This document shows positions 15,738 through 24,765 of a stretch of DNA of 64,000 bases, in pieces (position 1 is the first letter of the stretch; each line of letters begins with the position of its first letter). The DNA comes from an uncultured Paracoccaceae bacterium. GTDB lineage: Bacteria; Pseudomonadota; Alphaproteobacteria; Rhodobacterales; Rhodobacteraceae. The notes under the pieces were generated by a model that saw only the letters and a program-made list of their open reading frames with translations, was not told the origin of the DNA and searched no databases. The translations under genes were made by a program, and so were the position numbers. The DNA is taken from positions 1-64,000 of the forward strand of contig CALDUK010000001.1 of NCBI GenBank assembly GCA_937924905.1, given 5' to 3'.

Positions 15738-16763
15738 CTAGGGCAGGTCCACCACTTCTTCGGTGGACTGAAGCTGCGGCCAGTCGCCAATTACGTTCGT
15801 GCCTTGCAACGGTTGCTGATAGCCTTTGTGGCAAGTTGCGCAGGCCACCTTGGGTTCGTCGCCATTGCGAGGACCCAGACGGTTTTCGGGCAGAAGACCG
15901 CCAGCCGGCACGATGTAGTCATTGTTAAGTTCCTGAACCATCAGGATGCCCAGGGATGCCGTCGCCCATTGCGGTGTCACCTGTCCCGCGTCGTAGAACG
16001 CGCGCGAGTTGTGGCAAAACACGCAATTCACATCGAGCGAATTGGCAAAATAGTTCATCAGCGAAAACGTGCGTTCGGCATTCTGAATGCCGGGATGGCC
16101 GTCTTGGCCGGGGATACCGGCCGCGCGGCTTTCCAGATCGTGAACACCGATGGTCTGGCTATCCAACAGATAGCTTTCCAGCGCATCCGATGGCAGCGAT
16201 GTCGATTGCGACAGCGACGTGGCCCGGTTCTGGTTTGCGGACCACCCAGCGGTGCGTTCGGTGACTGGCATCAAAGAGAACCAGATTTCCGACGGCACCG
16301 GCTGGCCGCGGTGACAGGTGTAACAGGTTACCCCAACTTCACCGTTGGCATTCACATGGCCGGCCCAGTTTTCGTTTATGTTCTGGGTCATGCTGATCAT
16401 CATCGAACCGACCGCGTATTGATAGCTGTCGGGATCTTCGAAGAGGTTCGGGATACCTGTCCAGGCCTGCATCGCCGCGATCAGGTCGCCGTCAAGATTG
16501 CCGATGGCATCCAGTTCGGCGATGGTCGGGTCCGGCTTGGCGAGGTCGGACTTAAATTCGGGCACCGACATGCCGATACCGCGCGGTCCGGTTTGCAAGC
16601 TGTCTGTCGCAAAGGGTTGCCCAAAGGAAAACAACGCGATGACAACAAGGACTGCGCCCCCGAGGCCACCCATCACAATGACGGGACCATAGATATCGGT
16701 CGGATTGTTCTTGTTCCAATCGCCGAACCACTTCGGGAAGTTCATGAGTTTTTCAAGATTCAT
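15738..16763 (-). CDS. pufC: Reaction-centre cytochrome subunit PufC with three haem motifs
   Basis: PufC re-reduces the photo-oxidised special pair from the periplasmic side. The track start (16829) lies inside pufM. The ATG at 16763 has GAAGGAA upstream and gives 341 residues. An uncleaved N-terminal membrane anchor follows NPTDIYGP (residues about 26-48), and there is no lipobox. Only three CxxCH haem motifs are present: CYTCH (147-151), CVFCH (247-251) and CATCH (308-312). The usual first haem site before GVTCYTCHRG is gone; there is no Cys at all in residues 1-146. It ends the puf operon, four bases after pufM. Confidence 0.95.
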   Translation of the reverse strand: MNLEKLMNFPKWFGDWNKNNPTDIYGPVIVMGGLGGAVLVVIALFSFGQPFATDSLQTGPRGIGMSVPEFKSDLAKPDPTIAELDAIGNLDGDLIAAMQAWTGIPNLFEDPDSYQYAVGSMMISMTQNINENWAGHVNANGEVGVTCYTCHRGQPVPSEIWFSLMPVTERTAGWSANQNRATSLSQSTSLPSDALESYLLDSQTIGVHDLESRAAGIPGQDGHPGIQNAERTFSLMNYFANSLDVNCVFCHNSRAFYDAGQVTPQWATASLGILMVQELNNDYIVPAGGLLPENRLGPRNGDEPKVACATCHKGYQQPLQGTNVIGDWPQLQSTEEVVDLP

Positions 16764-16767
16764 GGTC

Positions 16768-17754
16768 TCATTCCTTCCCGATGAAGTCTTCATAGGTACG
16801 GTAGGCTTCGTAGCCGTATTCGCCGTCATAGGTCGGGGCGAAATAGTGTTCCTGCGCCCAGATGAACCAGTTGTCGACGACGGTGCCGGTCAGAAGGATA
16901 CCGATACCGCCCGTGATCGGGGTCAGAACCGCAAACCACCACGCCCAGCGGTGAATGCCTTCCATTGTGGCGTTGAAACCCATGGTCCAGCGCCAGAACA
17001 ATGCGGCGCGTTCTGTGGCTGTGCCCCGGTCAACGATCTGTTCAAGCTCGCGGTCGCCACCGTAACGGGTAACCGCCAGGATGGTTCCGCCATGCATTGC
17101 GAACAAAAGGCACGAGCCATAGAGAAAGACGATGCTGAGACAATGGAACGGGTTGTAGTAAAGGTTGCCATAGCGGATCGAAAACGCCGTGGTCCAGTCG
17201 AGGTGCGGGAAGATGCCGTAAGGCACAGCCTCGGACCAGGCCCCCATCAGGACAGGACGGAAGAGACCAAGCACCAGGAACAGCCAGATGGCCGAGCCAA
17301 AGGCCCAGAAGACGTGTTTGCCCATCTTCTGTTCCGCCGCCAGTTGGTAAGCGCGATACCACCACGCCATGACCGAAAAGAGCAGAAAGAAACTGGCAAT
17401 GATGTACCATCCACCGTCATTCAGGGGCGGGATGGACAAGCCGTATTCCGGCGAAGGCGGTTCCAGCGCCAACCAAAAGAGTTGACGGATGAATTCAGGG
17501 ATCGACCAGCCGACTTGCGCTAGCATGTTGAAGCCCACGATGTTCAGCCAGATCAAACCGGAGGCCAGCGAAACGACGCCTGCCATGCCCAGGTTGATCG
17601 GGCCAAGCTGCGCGTTCGCAAACCACCCGAACAAACTGGAAAACGTGGCGCTCTTGGTCCGATCTTCCGTCAGGGTCCCGTAGTCGTCGGTCCCCATTTC
17701 AGCCGGTCCGCGGACCTGTAGCTGGTTAAAGATGTTCTGATATTCTGTAATCAT
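16768..17754 (-). CDS. pufM: Photosynthetic reaction centre M subunit
   Basis: The M polypeptide of the type II reaction centre has five membrane helices and binds the special pair, accessory pigments, QA and non-haem Fe. The protein is 328 residues. [17 protein letters not shown] holds the special-pair His and the Tyr M210 equivalent. The AMHGGTIL and [17 protein letters not shown] segments contain the iron/QA ligands. The C-terminal tail beyond [19 protein letters not shown] is longer than in pufX species, as is usual where a PufC subunit docks. It starts 3 bp after the pufL stop. Confidence 0.98.
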   Translation of the reverse strand: MITEYQNIFNQLQVRGPAEMGTDDYGTLTEDRTKSATFSSLFGWFANAQLGPINLGMAGVVSLASGLIWLNIVGFNMLAQVGWSIPEFIRQLFWLALEPPSPEYGLSIPPLNDGGWYIIASFFLLFSVMAWWYRAYQLAAEQKMGKHVFWAFGSAIWLFLVLGLFRPVLMGAWSEAVPYGIFPHLDWTTAFSIRYGNLYYNPFHCLSIVFLYGSCLLFAMHGGTILAVTRYGGDRELEQIVDRGTATERAALFWRWTMGFNATMEGIHRWAWWFAVLTPITGGIGILLTGTVVDNWFIWAQEHYFAPTYDGEYGYEAYRTYEDFIGKE

Positions 17755-17757
17755 GTC

Positions 17758-18597
17758 CTAGAACCCCACCTGGCTGCCCCAGATCGGCAGCTCGAGCCAC
17801 CAGTTCCACCATTCAGGCCAACCCTTTGTCCAAACGGGTCCCGAGATAATGATGCAAACCGCGCTCCAGAAGACGGCGCTGATGGCCAGAAGAAAGCCCA
17901 GACGGTGGATGCCGAGGGGGCCGATCGAATAGCCGATGAAATCGCGGAAGAACGTGTCTTCGTGATCCGGCGTCTTCATCGTCTCGCCCTTTTCAGGGTT
18001 CGCTGCGGAAAGGATCAGCGCCCCGTGAAGCGCAAGCGCCAGTGTCACGGTGAAGAACAGCGTCACCGCCAGCATATGCGCCGGATTGTAGTGGAAGTGC
18101 AGATAGGCGTAGCCCGTGTTCGACACCCAGTCGAGATGGCTGAATATACCATAGGGAAAACCGTGCCCCCACGCGCCCATCAGAATCGGGCGAAACACGA
18201 CCAGCGTGACATAGGCGAAGATCGCGAAGCTGAAGGCAAAGGGAACGTGATAGCCCATACCCAGCTTGCGGCAGATCTCGACCTCGCGCAGCGCCCAACT
18301 GACAAAGGCCCCGATGGCGCAGATTGTGATGATTTGCCAGAGACCGCCTTCAAGAAGCGGCGCGGCGGCAAGCCCGTAGCTAAGATCCGGTGGTTCGATG
18401 CTGACCAACCATGGGTTCCAAACGCCTTGGACGGATGCGCCGTAGAAGATCAGGATAGTGCCCAGAAGCGCAAAGAACGCGCCGGTGACCCCAAAAAAAC
18501 CGACGTAGAACGGTCCAACCCAGAAGTCGAACAGATCACCACCGATGATCGTCCCACCGCGGACCCTGTATTTTCTTTCGAAGCTGAGCAATGCCAT
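17758..18597 (-). CDS. pufL: Photosynthetic reaction centre L subunit
   Basis: The L polypeptide of the reaction centre pairs with M to bind the special pair, bacteriopheophytin and QB. The protein is 279 residues, starting [20 protein letters not shown]. It has [20 protein letters not shown] (special-pair and accessory BChl His residues), [11 protein letters not shown] and [19 protein letters not shown] (iron/QB ligands). GGAGAGTAAGAAG precedes the ATG. It lies 110 bp downstream of pufA across two hairpins. Confidence 0.98.
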   Translation of the reverse strand: MALLSFERKYRVRGGTIIGGDLFDFWVGPFYVGFFGVTGAFFALLGTILIFYGASVQGVWNPWLVSIEPPDLSYGLAAAPLLEGGLWQIITICAIGAFVSWALREVEICRKLGMGYHVPFAFSFAIFAYVTLVVFRPILMGAWGHGFPYGIFSHLDWVSNTGYAYLHFHYNPAHMLAVTLFFTVTLALALHGALILSAANPEKGETMKTPDHEDTFFRDFIGYSIGPLGIHRLGFLLAISAVFWSAVCIIISGPVWTKGWPEWWNWWLELPIWGSQVGF

Positions 18598-18614
18598 CTT
18601 CTTACTCTCCGTTC

Positions 18615-18637
18615 AGCGGATCCCAGTGGGAACCGCT
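18615..18637. other. Intercistronic hairpin pufA-pufL, proximal to pufL
   Basis: AGCGG-A-TCCC / GGGA-A-CCGCT form a nine-pair stem with one A/A mismatch and a 3-nt AGT loop. It is the second of two hairpins in the pufA-pufL gap on the transcribed minus strand. Confidence 0.65.
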
Positions 18638-18653
18638 CTGTTCGTTTTGTTTG

Positions 18654-18683
18654 TCGTGGGCGACGGTGACCCACCGCCCACGA
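18654..18683. other. Intercistronic hairpin after pufA (puf mRNA stabiliser)
   Basis: The arms TCGTGGGC and GCCCACGA pair perfectly, and an inner GGTG/CACC stem continues the helix after a 3-nt bulge. Its position just after pufBA matches the known Rhodobacter structures that protect the antenna message and give an excess of LH1 over reaction-centre mRNA. The function here is inferred from position. Confidence 0.72.
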
Positions 18684-18707
18684 CGATATCGAGCAAGCGA
18701 CCCGTGG

Positions 18708-18875
18708 TTACTCGGCCGAGGCGGAGCGAGACGCAGCAGCGTTTTCGAACCAGTTCACACCGTTCGAAAGCACCACCAGGTGGATCATCACCGCCAGGAG
18801 GAAGAGGAAGACACCTTGTGCGACAAACACACGGCGCGGATCAAAGATAAGCCAAATCTTGTAGAATTTTGCCAT
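18708..18875 (-). CDS. pufA: Light-harvesting 1 alpha polypeptide PufA
   Basis: This is the antenna alpha subunit of the LH1 ring, 55 residues. It reads [20 protein letters not shown], then a single membrane helix with [10 protein letters not shown], whose His ligates bacteriochlorophyll. The track ORF starts 20 codons too early inside the pufB end. The true ATG at 18875 gives the expected length. It follows pufB by 10 bp. Confidence 0.96.
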   Translation of the reverse strand: MAKFYKIWLIFDPRRVFVAQGVFLFLLAVMIHLVVLSNGVNWFENAAASRSASAE

Positions 18876-18885
18876 TTCAATCCCC

Positions 18886-19035
18886 TCAGAACCACGGAGC
18901 CCAGATGTAAGTCGCCAGGTGGGCGACAACTGCAACGATCACGAACAGCCAAAGGCCGCCCATATAGACCGAATGCAGCTCCTGAGCCTGCTCGTCGGTA
19001 AGACCTGTGAATGACAGGTCATGATTATCAGCCAT
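18886..19035 (-). CDS. pufB: Light-harvesting 1 beta polypeptide PufB
   Basis: The gene is too short for the ORF track. The reverse strand reads [27 protein letters not shown]..., 49 residues ending in YIWAPWF. The [13 protein letters not shown] segment, the membrane helix with the BChl-ligand His in VVAHLA, and the aromatic C-terminus are standard for LH1 beta. CGGAGGAAAGTTC is a strong ribosome binding site before the ATG. It lies between the pufQ-pufB hairpin and pufA. Confidence 0.97.
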   Translation of the reverse strand: MADNHDLSFTGLTDEQAQELHSVYMGGLWLFVIVAVVAHLATYIWAPWF

Positions 19036-19063
19036 GAACTTTCCTCCGGAACGTTATGCTGAC

Positions 19064-19082
19064 GCCGCAAGACCCTTGCGGC
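19064..19082. other. Perfect hairpin between pufQ and pufB
   Basis: GCCGCAAG-ACC-CTTGCGGC is an 8-bp perfect stem with a 3-nt loop. It is followed on the right by a second imperfect G/C-rich repeat (19085-19111, TTGGGG/CCCC). It lies 28 bp from the pufB start in the 96-bp gap. It is likely a 5' processing or stability element for the pufBA message. Confidence 0.6.
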
Positions 19083-19131
19083 AGGGACCCTTGGGGTTGC
19101 CCCCTAGGGATCTGGTATTCGGCGTGCGGGC

Positions 19132-19356
19132 TCATGCCGAGAAAATGAGCGGGGTGACACGGTCGGCGTCGGCCCAGGCGCGGGCCAGAGGCCCCCGCGT
19201 ATCGAGCGAACGCTTGCGCACCACATTGGCAATCCACCGTTCCGTTCCAACGGGGATGGCCAGGATGAAAATGAGGGTGAAATAGAGCTTGAATTCGAGC
19301 CCGCGTTTCTGGCGATTGGCCGTGCGTGGCATCGGTGTATTTGTCATATCGGTCAT
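19132..19356 (-). CDS. pufQ: PufQ
   Basis: PufQ is a small membrane protein linked to bacteriochlorophyll synthesis or delivery to nascent complexes. The protein is 74 residues with one hydrophobic segment ([20 protein letters not shown]) and a basic, soluble C-terminal part. AGGGAGGGTCAAAC precedes the ATG, which overlaps the bchZ stop as ATGA. Position between bchZ and pufB is the standard bchCXYZ-pufQBALM order; short length makes assignment depend partly on position. Confidence 0.9.
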   Translation of the reverse strand: MTDMTNTPMPRTANRQKRGLEFKLYFTLIFILAIPVGTERWIANVVRKRSLDTRGPLARAWADADRVTPLIFSA

Positions 19357-20831
19357 GTTTGACCCTCCCTCATGTCGTCGGCCGTGGCAGGGGCCAGGCC
19401 TTTGACAGTTTCGATGACGACCCGTTCCGCACCCTGTTCAAGGGTCGCGTTTTCAGCTGCATCGCGCAGCGTTTTCGCAGCAGAAATGCGGGTCAGAATG
19501 GGGTGTGTTGCGACGATGCGGTCCAGTTCGGCCTGGGCGTCTGCATCCCAAGGCATATCGCGACGAAGATTGGTTGGCGTGGCCGCCGCATCATCCATAT
19601 CGGACGCCAGCGGCAGGATGTGGAAGAGCGCATCGAAAAGACCGTTGCACACTTCTTGCATCAAATAGGTCGCGCCGGCGTAGCCCATGAACGGTGTCCC
19701 GGTGGCGCGGCGGATAGCGGCGCCCGGGAAGCTGGCTGGGATAAAAGCGGGGCTTGGCCCGTGGCCCGCCTTTGTTTCGGCCAGATACATTTTTTCGTTG
19801 ATCGAGCCCATAACGATAAGCGGCTTTTTCTGCGCAATGAAGGCGCGGACTTCTTCGTTGTTGGTTTTCCGACCAGCTTCGCGCGCGACCGCAAAGGCGC
19901 ATGGAAAGCCAAGATCGTTTTCCATGAAATTGCGCACGCCGCGTGCATAAGTTTCGTTCGCGACGATGCCAAAGCTGGCGGTTGCGAAGAAATCCTGCGT
20001 GACCGAACGCCAGAGATCCCAGATTGGTTTGATCGTCGAATGCTTTTCGCGTTCGATGAAAGGTTCGGGATCCAACCCAAGCAGATCGCCAAGTTTGCGT
20101 AAAAAGCGTGTTGTGCTGTCAAGGCCGATGGGGGCTTGCAGATAAGGCTTGGCCAGAACTTCGCAAAGACCGCGGCCAAATTCGCGATACATACAGACAT
20201 TGACGTCGGCGTTCACAAGGTTGCGCATTTCGGCCAGATGCGCGCCCAGCGGCATGACCATATTGACCTCGGCCCCGATGCCTTCGACAAGGCGCCGGAT
20301 TTCTGCCAGATCGCTGGGCATGTTGAACGTGCCGTACATTGGCCCAAGGATGTTCACGCGCGGCTTGGCGTCGTCTTCGCGGGCCTTTTCGCGCGGCATT
20401 CGACCTTTTGTCATGCCAAATTCGGTAAAGATCCAGGTCATCGCGCGGTCGGCGGCTTCCCATTGATCTTCGTCGATGGTGCGCGGCAAGAACCGCTGGA
20501 TAGACGTTCCCTCGGGTGTCACACCACCACCGATCATTTCAGCGATGGATCCCGTCACAACAACGGCGGGGAGAGCAGGGTCAAGCGTTTCCCAAGCGCG
20601 CTTCATCGCGCCTTCGGTCCCATCGCGACCCAATTCTTCCTCGCCGAGGCCGGTGACCACGATTGGCAGCTCGTGGGGGGGCAAGGCGTCCGTATAGTGC
20701 AGGACGCTTGTCACCGGCAGGTTCTCGCAACCCACTGGACCGTCGATTACAACTTGCAGACCTTTGACGGCGCAGAACGCATAGATCGCGCCCCAATATC
20801 CCCCAGCCCTGTCATGGTCTTGTATCAGCAT
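19353..20831 (-). CDS. bchZ: Chlorophyllide reductase subunit BchZ
   Basis: BchZ forms with BchY the nitrogenase-like catalytic component that reduces the C7-C8 bond of chlorophyllide (COR). The protein is 492 residues. It opens [20 protein letters not shown] and continues with [20 protein letters not shown], which contains a conserved cluster-ligand Cys. GGGGGAT lies before the ATG. It is separated from bchY by 94 bp without another gene. The stop overlaps pufQ, linking pigment reductase and antenna genes in one superoperon. Confidence 0.96.
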   Translation of the reverse strand: MLIQDHDRAGGYWGAIYAFCAVKGLQVVIDGPVGCENLPVTSVLHYTDALPPHELPIVVTGLGEEELGRDGTEGAMKRAWETLDPALPAVVVTGSIAEMIGGGVTPEGTSIQRFLPRTIDEDQWEAADRAMTWIFTEFGMTKGRMPREKAREDDAKPRVNILGPMYGTFNMPSDLAEIRRLVEGIGAEVNMVMPLGAHLAEMRNLVNADVNVCMYREFGRGLCEVLAKPYLQAPIGLDSTTRFLRKLGDLLGLDPEPFIEREKHSTIKPIWDLWRSVTQDFFATASFGIVANETYARGVRNFMENDLGFPCAFAVAREAGRKTNNEEVRAFIAQKKPLIVMGSINEKMYLAETKAGHGPSPAFIPASFPGAAIRRATGTPFMGYAGATYLMQEVCNGLFDALFHILPLASDMDDAAATPTNLRRDMPWDADAQAELDRIVATHPILTRISAAKTLRDAAENATLEQGAERVVIETVKGLAPATADDMREGQT

Positions 20832-20925
20832 GCGACATCCCCCTGGATCGAGGGTGGCAACATTTGCGCAAGTGTCGTGCCGTTTTCAGCGCGGACAACG
20901 GCGGGCGTGATATGGCGGTGCTGGC

Positions 20926-22491
20926 TCAAATCATCGCCTCCGCCGCTTTGGCGCGCGCTTGTTTGTCGAGCTTCTTTTGATGCGCCGCGCGGAAATCCGG
21001 ACGCAGATTTGGGTCGCCTTCCCAGACACCGGCCGTGTCGCCGTGTCCAACACCGTCAAAAAACGCATTCATCTTGTCCATCCGGTCTTTGCCCGCAATG
21101 GCCGCGTTGATGATTTCGGCCAACGAACCAGCGCCCGCGGGCCCCATCAGAGGGCGCGCCGAGATCAGGTTGGTGAAATACAGTGCCGGGATGGCAAGTT
21201 CTTTGGCCTTTTGGACGACAGGCGTGGTCCCGATTGCGAGATCGGGTTTGATTGCTTCGACTGCCGCGCAATCGTCTTCAAGTGACGCGCGGTATTTGAT
21301 CGTCGCGCCGTGTGCTTCGAGCCATTCGGCATCAGCGGTGTTCCAGGGGGTTTTCGGACAGGCCGTGCCGACATAGGGCACATGCGCACCGCTTTCGATC
21401 AAAAGGCGGGCGACGAGAAGCTCGCTGCCTTCGTAGCCCGAGAGCGTGATTGTGCCGTTGATCGCTGCCTGCGAAAGCGCGCCTTTGATCGCAGGCAGGA
21501 ACGCATTCTGTGACGCTGCAACCAGATCGGACGACAGCCCAAACGTGTCACCAATCTGGGACAACCATGCGGCTGTGCCATCATATCCGACTGGGGCGGA
21601 CCCGACGACAGGGCGACCTGCTGCCTGAAATTCACGAACGGCTGAGGTATAGAAGGGATGGATGGCTGCAACCGCGCCGCAATCCAGCGCTGCATATAAT
21701 TCGCGCCATTCGCGACACGGCACCACTGGCCCTGCCGCAAGCCCCATCGGGGCAAGCATAGCACCGATCATCATTGGATCAGCGGGGAACATTTCGCCCA
21801 GAAGCGTGACGGTTGGCCGGTCTTCTGCGGTGCCATCGGGGCGGGCGACTGGACCCGCTTTGATTTCCTGGCGCGCATAATTCAGCATGGCACCCGCCAG
21901 CACGTCTTTGGCTTCGGCATGGGTGGGGACGCCGAAACCCGGCACATCGATGCCGACGATACGGACACCGTTTATTTCATCCGGCAAAAGGCGAAGCGGA
22001 ACACCGGATGCGGTCGGCACGCAAAGGTTGGTGACGATGATCGCGTCATACCGGTCTGGGTCAGCCATCTCATGGACACTGTCGCGGATGTCTTCGAACA
22101 ACTTGCCGGTGACCAGTGTTTCCGAGCTGAACGGCACATAGCCAACCGAGCGGCGCGCGCCGTAGAAATGCGACACAAAAGTCAGGCCGTATACGCAGCA
22201 GGCCGACCCCGACAGGATGGTGCCGACGCGGCGCATACGCAGCCCTGTGCGCAACGATCCAAAGGCGGGACACATGGATTGCGGTTTGTCATGCGGGCCT
22301 TTGGGATAGTCGGCCGCGAACTTATCAAGCAATTCCGATTGCCCAGCCTGACGCGCCGCATCAGCCATGGTCGCGCCCGCGTGGCATCCCGTGCCGGCCT
22401 CGCCCACGCTTTGAGGCATAGGTTCATCCCGCGCGTCACCGCGGATCACCTCAGCCTCGTCGGCTTTGTCGTATTTGACTTCGTCGTTCAC
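20926..22491 (-). CDS. bchY: Chlorophyllide reductase subunit BchY
   Basis: BchY is the BchN-like partner of BchZ in chlorophyllide reductase. The protein is 521 residues. An N-terminal acidic leader is followed by CPAFGSLRTGLRMRRVGTIL, SGSACCVYGLTFVSHFYGARR and IIVTNLCVPTASGVPLRLLP, the Cys-containing nitrogenase-like segments expected of BchY. The chosen start is a GTG at 22491 with GGAAG a little far upstream, so the precise N-terminus is uncertain. It follows the 63-aa ORF by 34 bp. Confidence 0.95.
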   Translation of the reverse strand: MNDEVKYDKADEAEVIRGDARDEPMPQSVGEAGTGCHAGATMADAARQAGQSELLDKFAADYPKGPHDKPQSMCPAFGSLRTGLRMRRVGTILSGSACCVYGLTFVSHFYGARRSVGYVPFSSETLVTGKLFEDIRDSVHEMADPDRYDAIIVTNLCVPTASGVPLRLLPDEINGVRIVGIDVPGFGVPTHAEAKDVLAGAMLNYARQEIKAGPVARPDGTAEDRPTVTLLGEMFPADPMMIGAMLAPMGLAAGPVVPCREWRELYAALDCGAVAAIHPFYTSAVREFQAAGRPVVGSAPVGYDGTAAWLSQIGDTFGLSSDLVAASQNAFLPAIKGALSQAAINGTITLSGYEGSELLVARLLIESGAHVPYVGTACPKTPWNTADAEWLEAHGATIKYRASLEDDCAAVEAIKPDLAIGTTPVVQKAKELAIPALYFTNLISARPLMGPAGAGSLAEIINAAIAGKDRMDKMNAFFDGVGHGDTAGVWEGDPNLRPDFRAAHQKKLDKQARAKAAEAMI

Positions 22492-22525
22492 TGAACTTCA
22501 GCTTCCTTATGACAGGCCGGGTTGG

Positions 22526-22717
22526 TCATGCATGGTCTCTCAGAAATTGATCGGGCACCTGCAGGCGGGCGAACCGTTTTCTGGTCGATGCAGTTTCGAC
22601 AAGGATCGCGCGTGTTTCCTCAAGTCGTTTGTCCAGCAAGGACATCAGTTCCCGCAGTTCCATGGTAAGCGACACGGGATCGTCCGCCGACGTTCCGGGT
22701 GCATCAAACTTCGTCAT
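22526..22717 (-). CDS. Uncharacterised 63-aa protein between bchX and bchY
   Basis: I do not recognise a family. The ORF starts at an ATG preceded by GGAGGTGATCT, one of the best ribosome binding sites in the cluster, and overlaps the end of bchX by 14 bp. It encodes [20 protein letters not shown]..., then a charged, leucine-spaced helix (LRELMSLLDKRLEETRAIL) likely to form a coiled coil, and a short basic tail. No membrane segment or Cys is present. Cotranscription with bchX, bchY and bchZ suggests a role near chlorophyllide reductase, but that is inference only. A non-functional leader remains possible. Confidence 0.65.
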   Translation of the reverse strand: MTKFDAPGTSADDPVSLTMELRELMSLLDKRLEETRAILVETASTRKRFARLQVPDQFLRDHA

Positions 22718-23705
22718 AGATCACCTCCAGGCTTTCCTTAGGCTTGGCGTTCTTGCCGCGCATGTCGGTGTCTGTGGCCGGTTCCAGCACGACGCCAGCG
22801 CCGGTTTCAGACCCGTCGAACAAATCCAAAAGCTGATCCTGGTTCAGGGCGACCGGCCGCAAAGGCGGGGCTTCGGCGACGTTCACGCCCAGTTCGGCAA
22901 AAAGCTGGCCCCAAGGGCCTGCGGCGGTGCCGACAATCTGATAGTTGGCCGATTTCTTGCGCAGGTCTTCATCCGCCGGAATGCTGGCAAGGACCGGGAT
23001 GTTCACCGCGTTGGCAAAAGCCTGCGCTTCGCCTGTGCCGTCATCTTTGTTGATCACCAGCCCCGCGACGCCGACGTTGCCGCCCAGTTTGCGGAAATAC
23101 TCAACCGCCGAGCAGACGTTGTTTGCCACATAAAGCGATTGCAAATCGTTCGATCCGACCAGGATGACCTTTTGCGCCATGTCACGGGCAATCGGCAGAC
23201 CGAAACCACCGCAGACCACATCGCCCAAAAAGTCGAGCAGAACAAAATCAAAATCCCAATCGTGGAATCCCAGCTTTTCCAGCAATTCAAACCCGTGGAT
23301 GATGCCGCGCCCACCACAGCCGCGCCCTACTTCGGGTCCGCCAAGTTCCATTGCAAAAACGCCGTTCCGCTTGAAGCAGACATCGCCGATGCTGACTTCT
23401 TCGCCAGCCAGCTTTTTCTTGGTCGAGGTTTCGATGATGGTCGGGCATGCCTTGCCGCCGAACAGCAGGCTGGTGGTGTCAGATTTGGGATCACAGCCAA
23501 TCAGCAGGACACGCTTGCCTTGTTCGGCCATCATGTGGCTTAGGTTCGCAAGCGTGAAAGATTTTCCGATCCCGCCTTTACCGTAAATCGCGATGATCTG
23601 CGTTTTCTTCGTGGGCTCGCCCTGCGGGACTTCCAGCGTTGGTTCCGAAGCTTCGTCACGCAGACGATCGTCGTATTCGGACAGGTTTGGTATTTCGTCC
23701 TTCAC
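22704..23705 (-). CDS. bchX: Chlorophyllide reductase Fe-S ATPase subunit BchX
   Basis: BchX is the NifH-like ATP-driven donor for BchYZ. The protein is 333 residues. It contains the P-loop [20 protein letters not shown], and [17 protein letters not shown]; the cluster-ligand cysteines are probably those in [13 protein letters not shown] and [12 protein letters not shown]. The track start at 23720 is a TTG. The GTG at 23705, with GGGAGGGAA upstream and a GTGA overlap with the bchC stop, gives the usual length. It is distinguished from bchL (left edge) by its acidic N-terminal extension and its context. Confidence 0.95.
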   Translation of the reverse strand: MKDEIPNLSEYDDRLRDEASEPTLEVPQGEPTKKTQIIAIYGKGGIGKSFTLANLSHMMAEQGKRVLLIGCDPKSDTTSLLFGGKACPTIIETSTKKKLAGEEVSIGDVCFKRNGVFAMELGGPEVGRGCGGRGIIHGFELLEKLGFHDWDFDFVLLDFLGDVVCGGFGLPIARDMAQKVILVGSNDLQSLYVANNVCSAVEYFRKLGGNVGVAGLVINKDDGTGEAQAFANAVNIPVLASIPADEDLRKKSANYQIVGTAAGPWGQLFAELGVNVAEAPPLRPVALNQDQLLDLFDGSETGAGVVLEPATDTDMRGKNAKPKESLEVIYDEV

Positions 23706-24643
23706 GCCGTTCCCTCCCAATTCAGGATCATTTTGAGGCAGGCCGGATCATCGAAGGCCGTGCGATAGGCTTCCGGCGCGTCGTCCACCGGTGCAGTGTG
23801 TGTAATGAGACCCGAGAGCGACAGCAGACCACCTTCGACCAGCGCGCGTGTTGCGACCAGATCATCGGGTGTCCATTCCGCCGAAACCCGGAAACGGGCT
23901 TCTTTCATAAAAGCAGGCGGGAAGGCGAAGCTGAGCGGTTCGGTATAGAACCCGGCCAATACGATTTCGCCGCCTTTTCCGATGCGCCCAACGAGGTCGT
24001 TCAACAAAGCGCCATTGCCCGAGGCATCGTAGATTGCTTGGTAATTGCGACGGTCGTCACCATCGGGGTGAATGACGTCATATCCTTCGGCTCCGTCCTG
24101 GCGCGATGGGTCGATTTCCCAAACTGTAGGTGCAGGCGCACCAGCTGCGATGGTCAAACGGGCCAGCAAGCGCCCAAGGACACCGTGACCAACGATAAGG
24201 TCCGGTACGCGTTTTTGAAGACCGGCCATGGCATGCCGCGCGGTGGCGGCTAGCGCCAGCAATGCGCCTTCGGGGCCGAAACTTTTGTCGATGGATGTCA
24301 CGCGATCTGCGCTTGTTACGACACGGCGGGCCGCCCCGCCGAACAGTCCATGCGCACCTTCGAAACAGTTTGCGCCAGGAACAAAGACACGGTCGCCAAC
24401 GGACAATCCTGAAAGCTGACCGGCTTCGACAACTTCGCCCACCGCTTCGTAACCCGGAACAAGGGGATAACCCATGCCGGGGAACGGTGGCATCTTTCCG
24501 GACCAGAACAGTTTCTCGGTGCCGGTGGAAATGCCGGAATGACTGATCTGGACAACAAGGTCCTGTGGACCCGGGGCGGCAAGGCCCAGCGTATCCAGCG
24601 TCAGGTCTTTCGGACCAGTCAAGAGGACAGCACGCGTGTCCAT
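23702..24643 (-). CDS. bchC: Bacteriochlorophyllide a dehydrogenase BchC
   Basis: BchC oxidises the C3 hydroxyethyl group to acetyl, a late step to bacteriochlorophyllide a. The protein is 313 residues of the zinc-type medium-chain alcohol dehydrogenase fold. [31 protein letters not shown] and [16 protein letters not shown] (nucleotide-binding) are recognisable. The track begins 15 codons too early; the ATG at 24643 ([11 protein letters not shown]) fits relatives. It is the first gene of the bchCXYZ-puf superoperon, preceded by two PpsR operators. Confidence 0.95.
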   Translation of the reverse strand: MDTRAVLLTGPKDLTLDTLGLAAPGPQDLVVQISHSGISTGTEKLFWSGKMPPFPGMGYPLVPGYEAVGEVVEAGQLSGLSVGDRVFVPGANCFEGAHGLFGGAARRVVTSADRVTSIDKSFGPEGALLALAATARHAMAGLQKRVPDLIVGHGVLGRLLARLTIAAGAPAPTVWEIDPSRQDGAEGYDVIHPDGDDRRNYQAIYDASGNGALLNDLVGRIGKGGEIVLAGFYTEPLSFAFPPAFMKEARFRVSAEWTPDDLVATRALVEGGLLSLSGLITHTAPVDDAPEAYRTAFDDPACLKMILNWEGTA

Positions 24644-24704
24644 TCCAACCTCATCTCTCCCTGCGTCAGGCCAAGCGACTCTCGCCAAAAGGACTGCGAC
24701 TGAC

Positions 24705-24722
24705 TGTCACCTTAACCTGACA
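24705..24722. promoter_or_regulatory. PpsR/CrtJ operator 2 upstream of bchC
   Basis: A perfect TGT-N12-ACA match (TGTCACCTTAACCTGACA), 8 bp from the next site. On the minus strand it overlaps TAAGGT, a possible bchC -10 box. Paired operators with 8-bp spacing are the classical bchC arrangement. Confidence 0.85.
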
Positions 24723-24730
24723 GTACAAAG

Positions 24731-24748
24731 TGTCAATCTAAATGGACA
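24731..24748. promoter_or_regulatory. PpsR/CrtJ operator 1 upstream of bchC
   Basis: A perfect TGT-N12-ACA match (TGTCAATCTAAATGGACA). Its complement provides TTGACA, the likely -35 of bchC, 16 bp from TAAGGT. The first 12 bases are identical to the bchF operator at 7175. Confidence 0.85.
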
Positions 24749-24765
24749 TGTATTGCGGATGGCTG

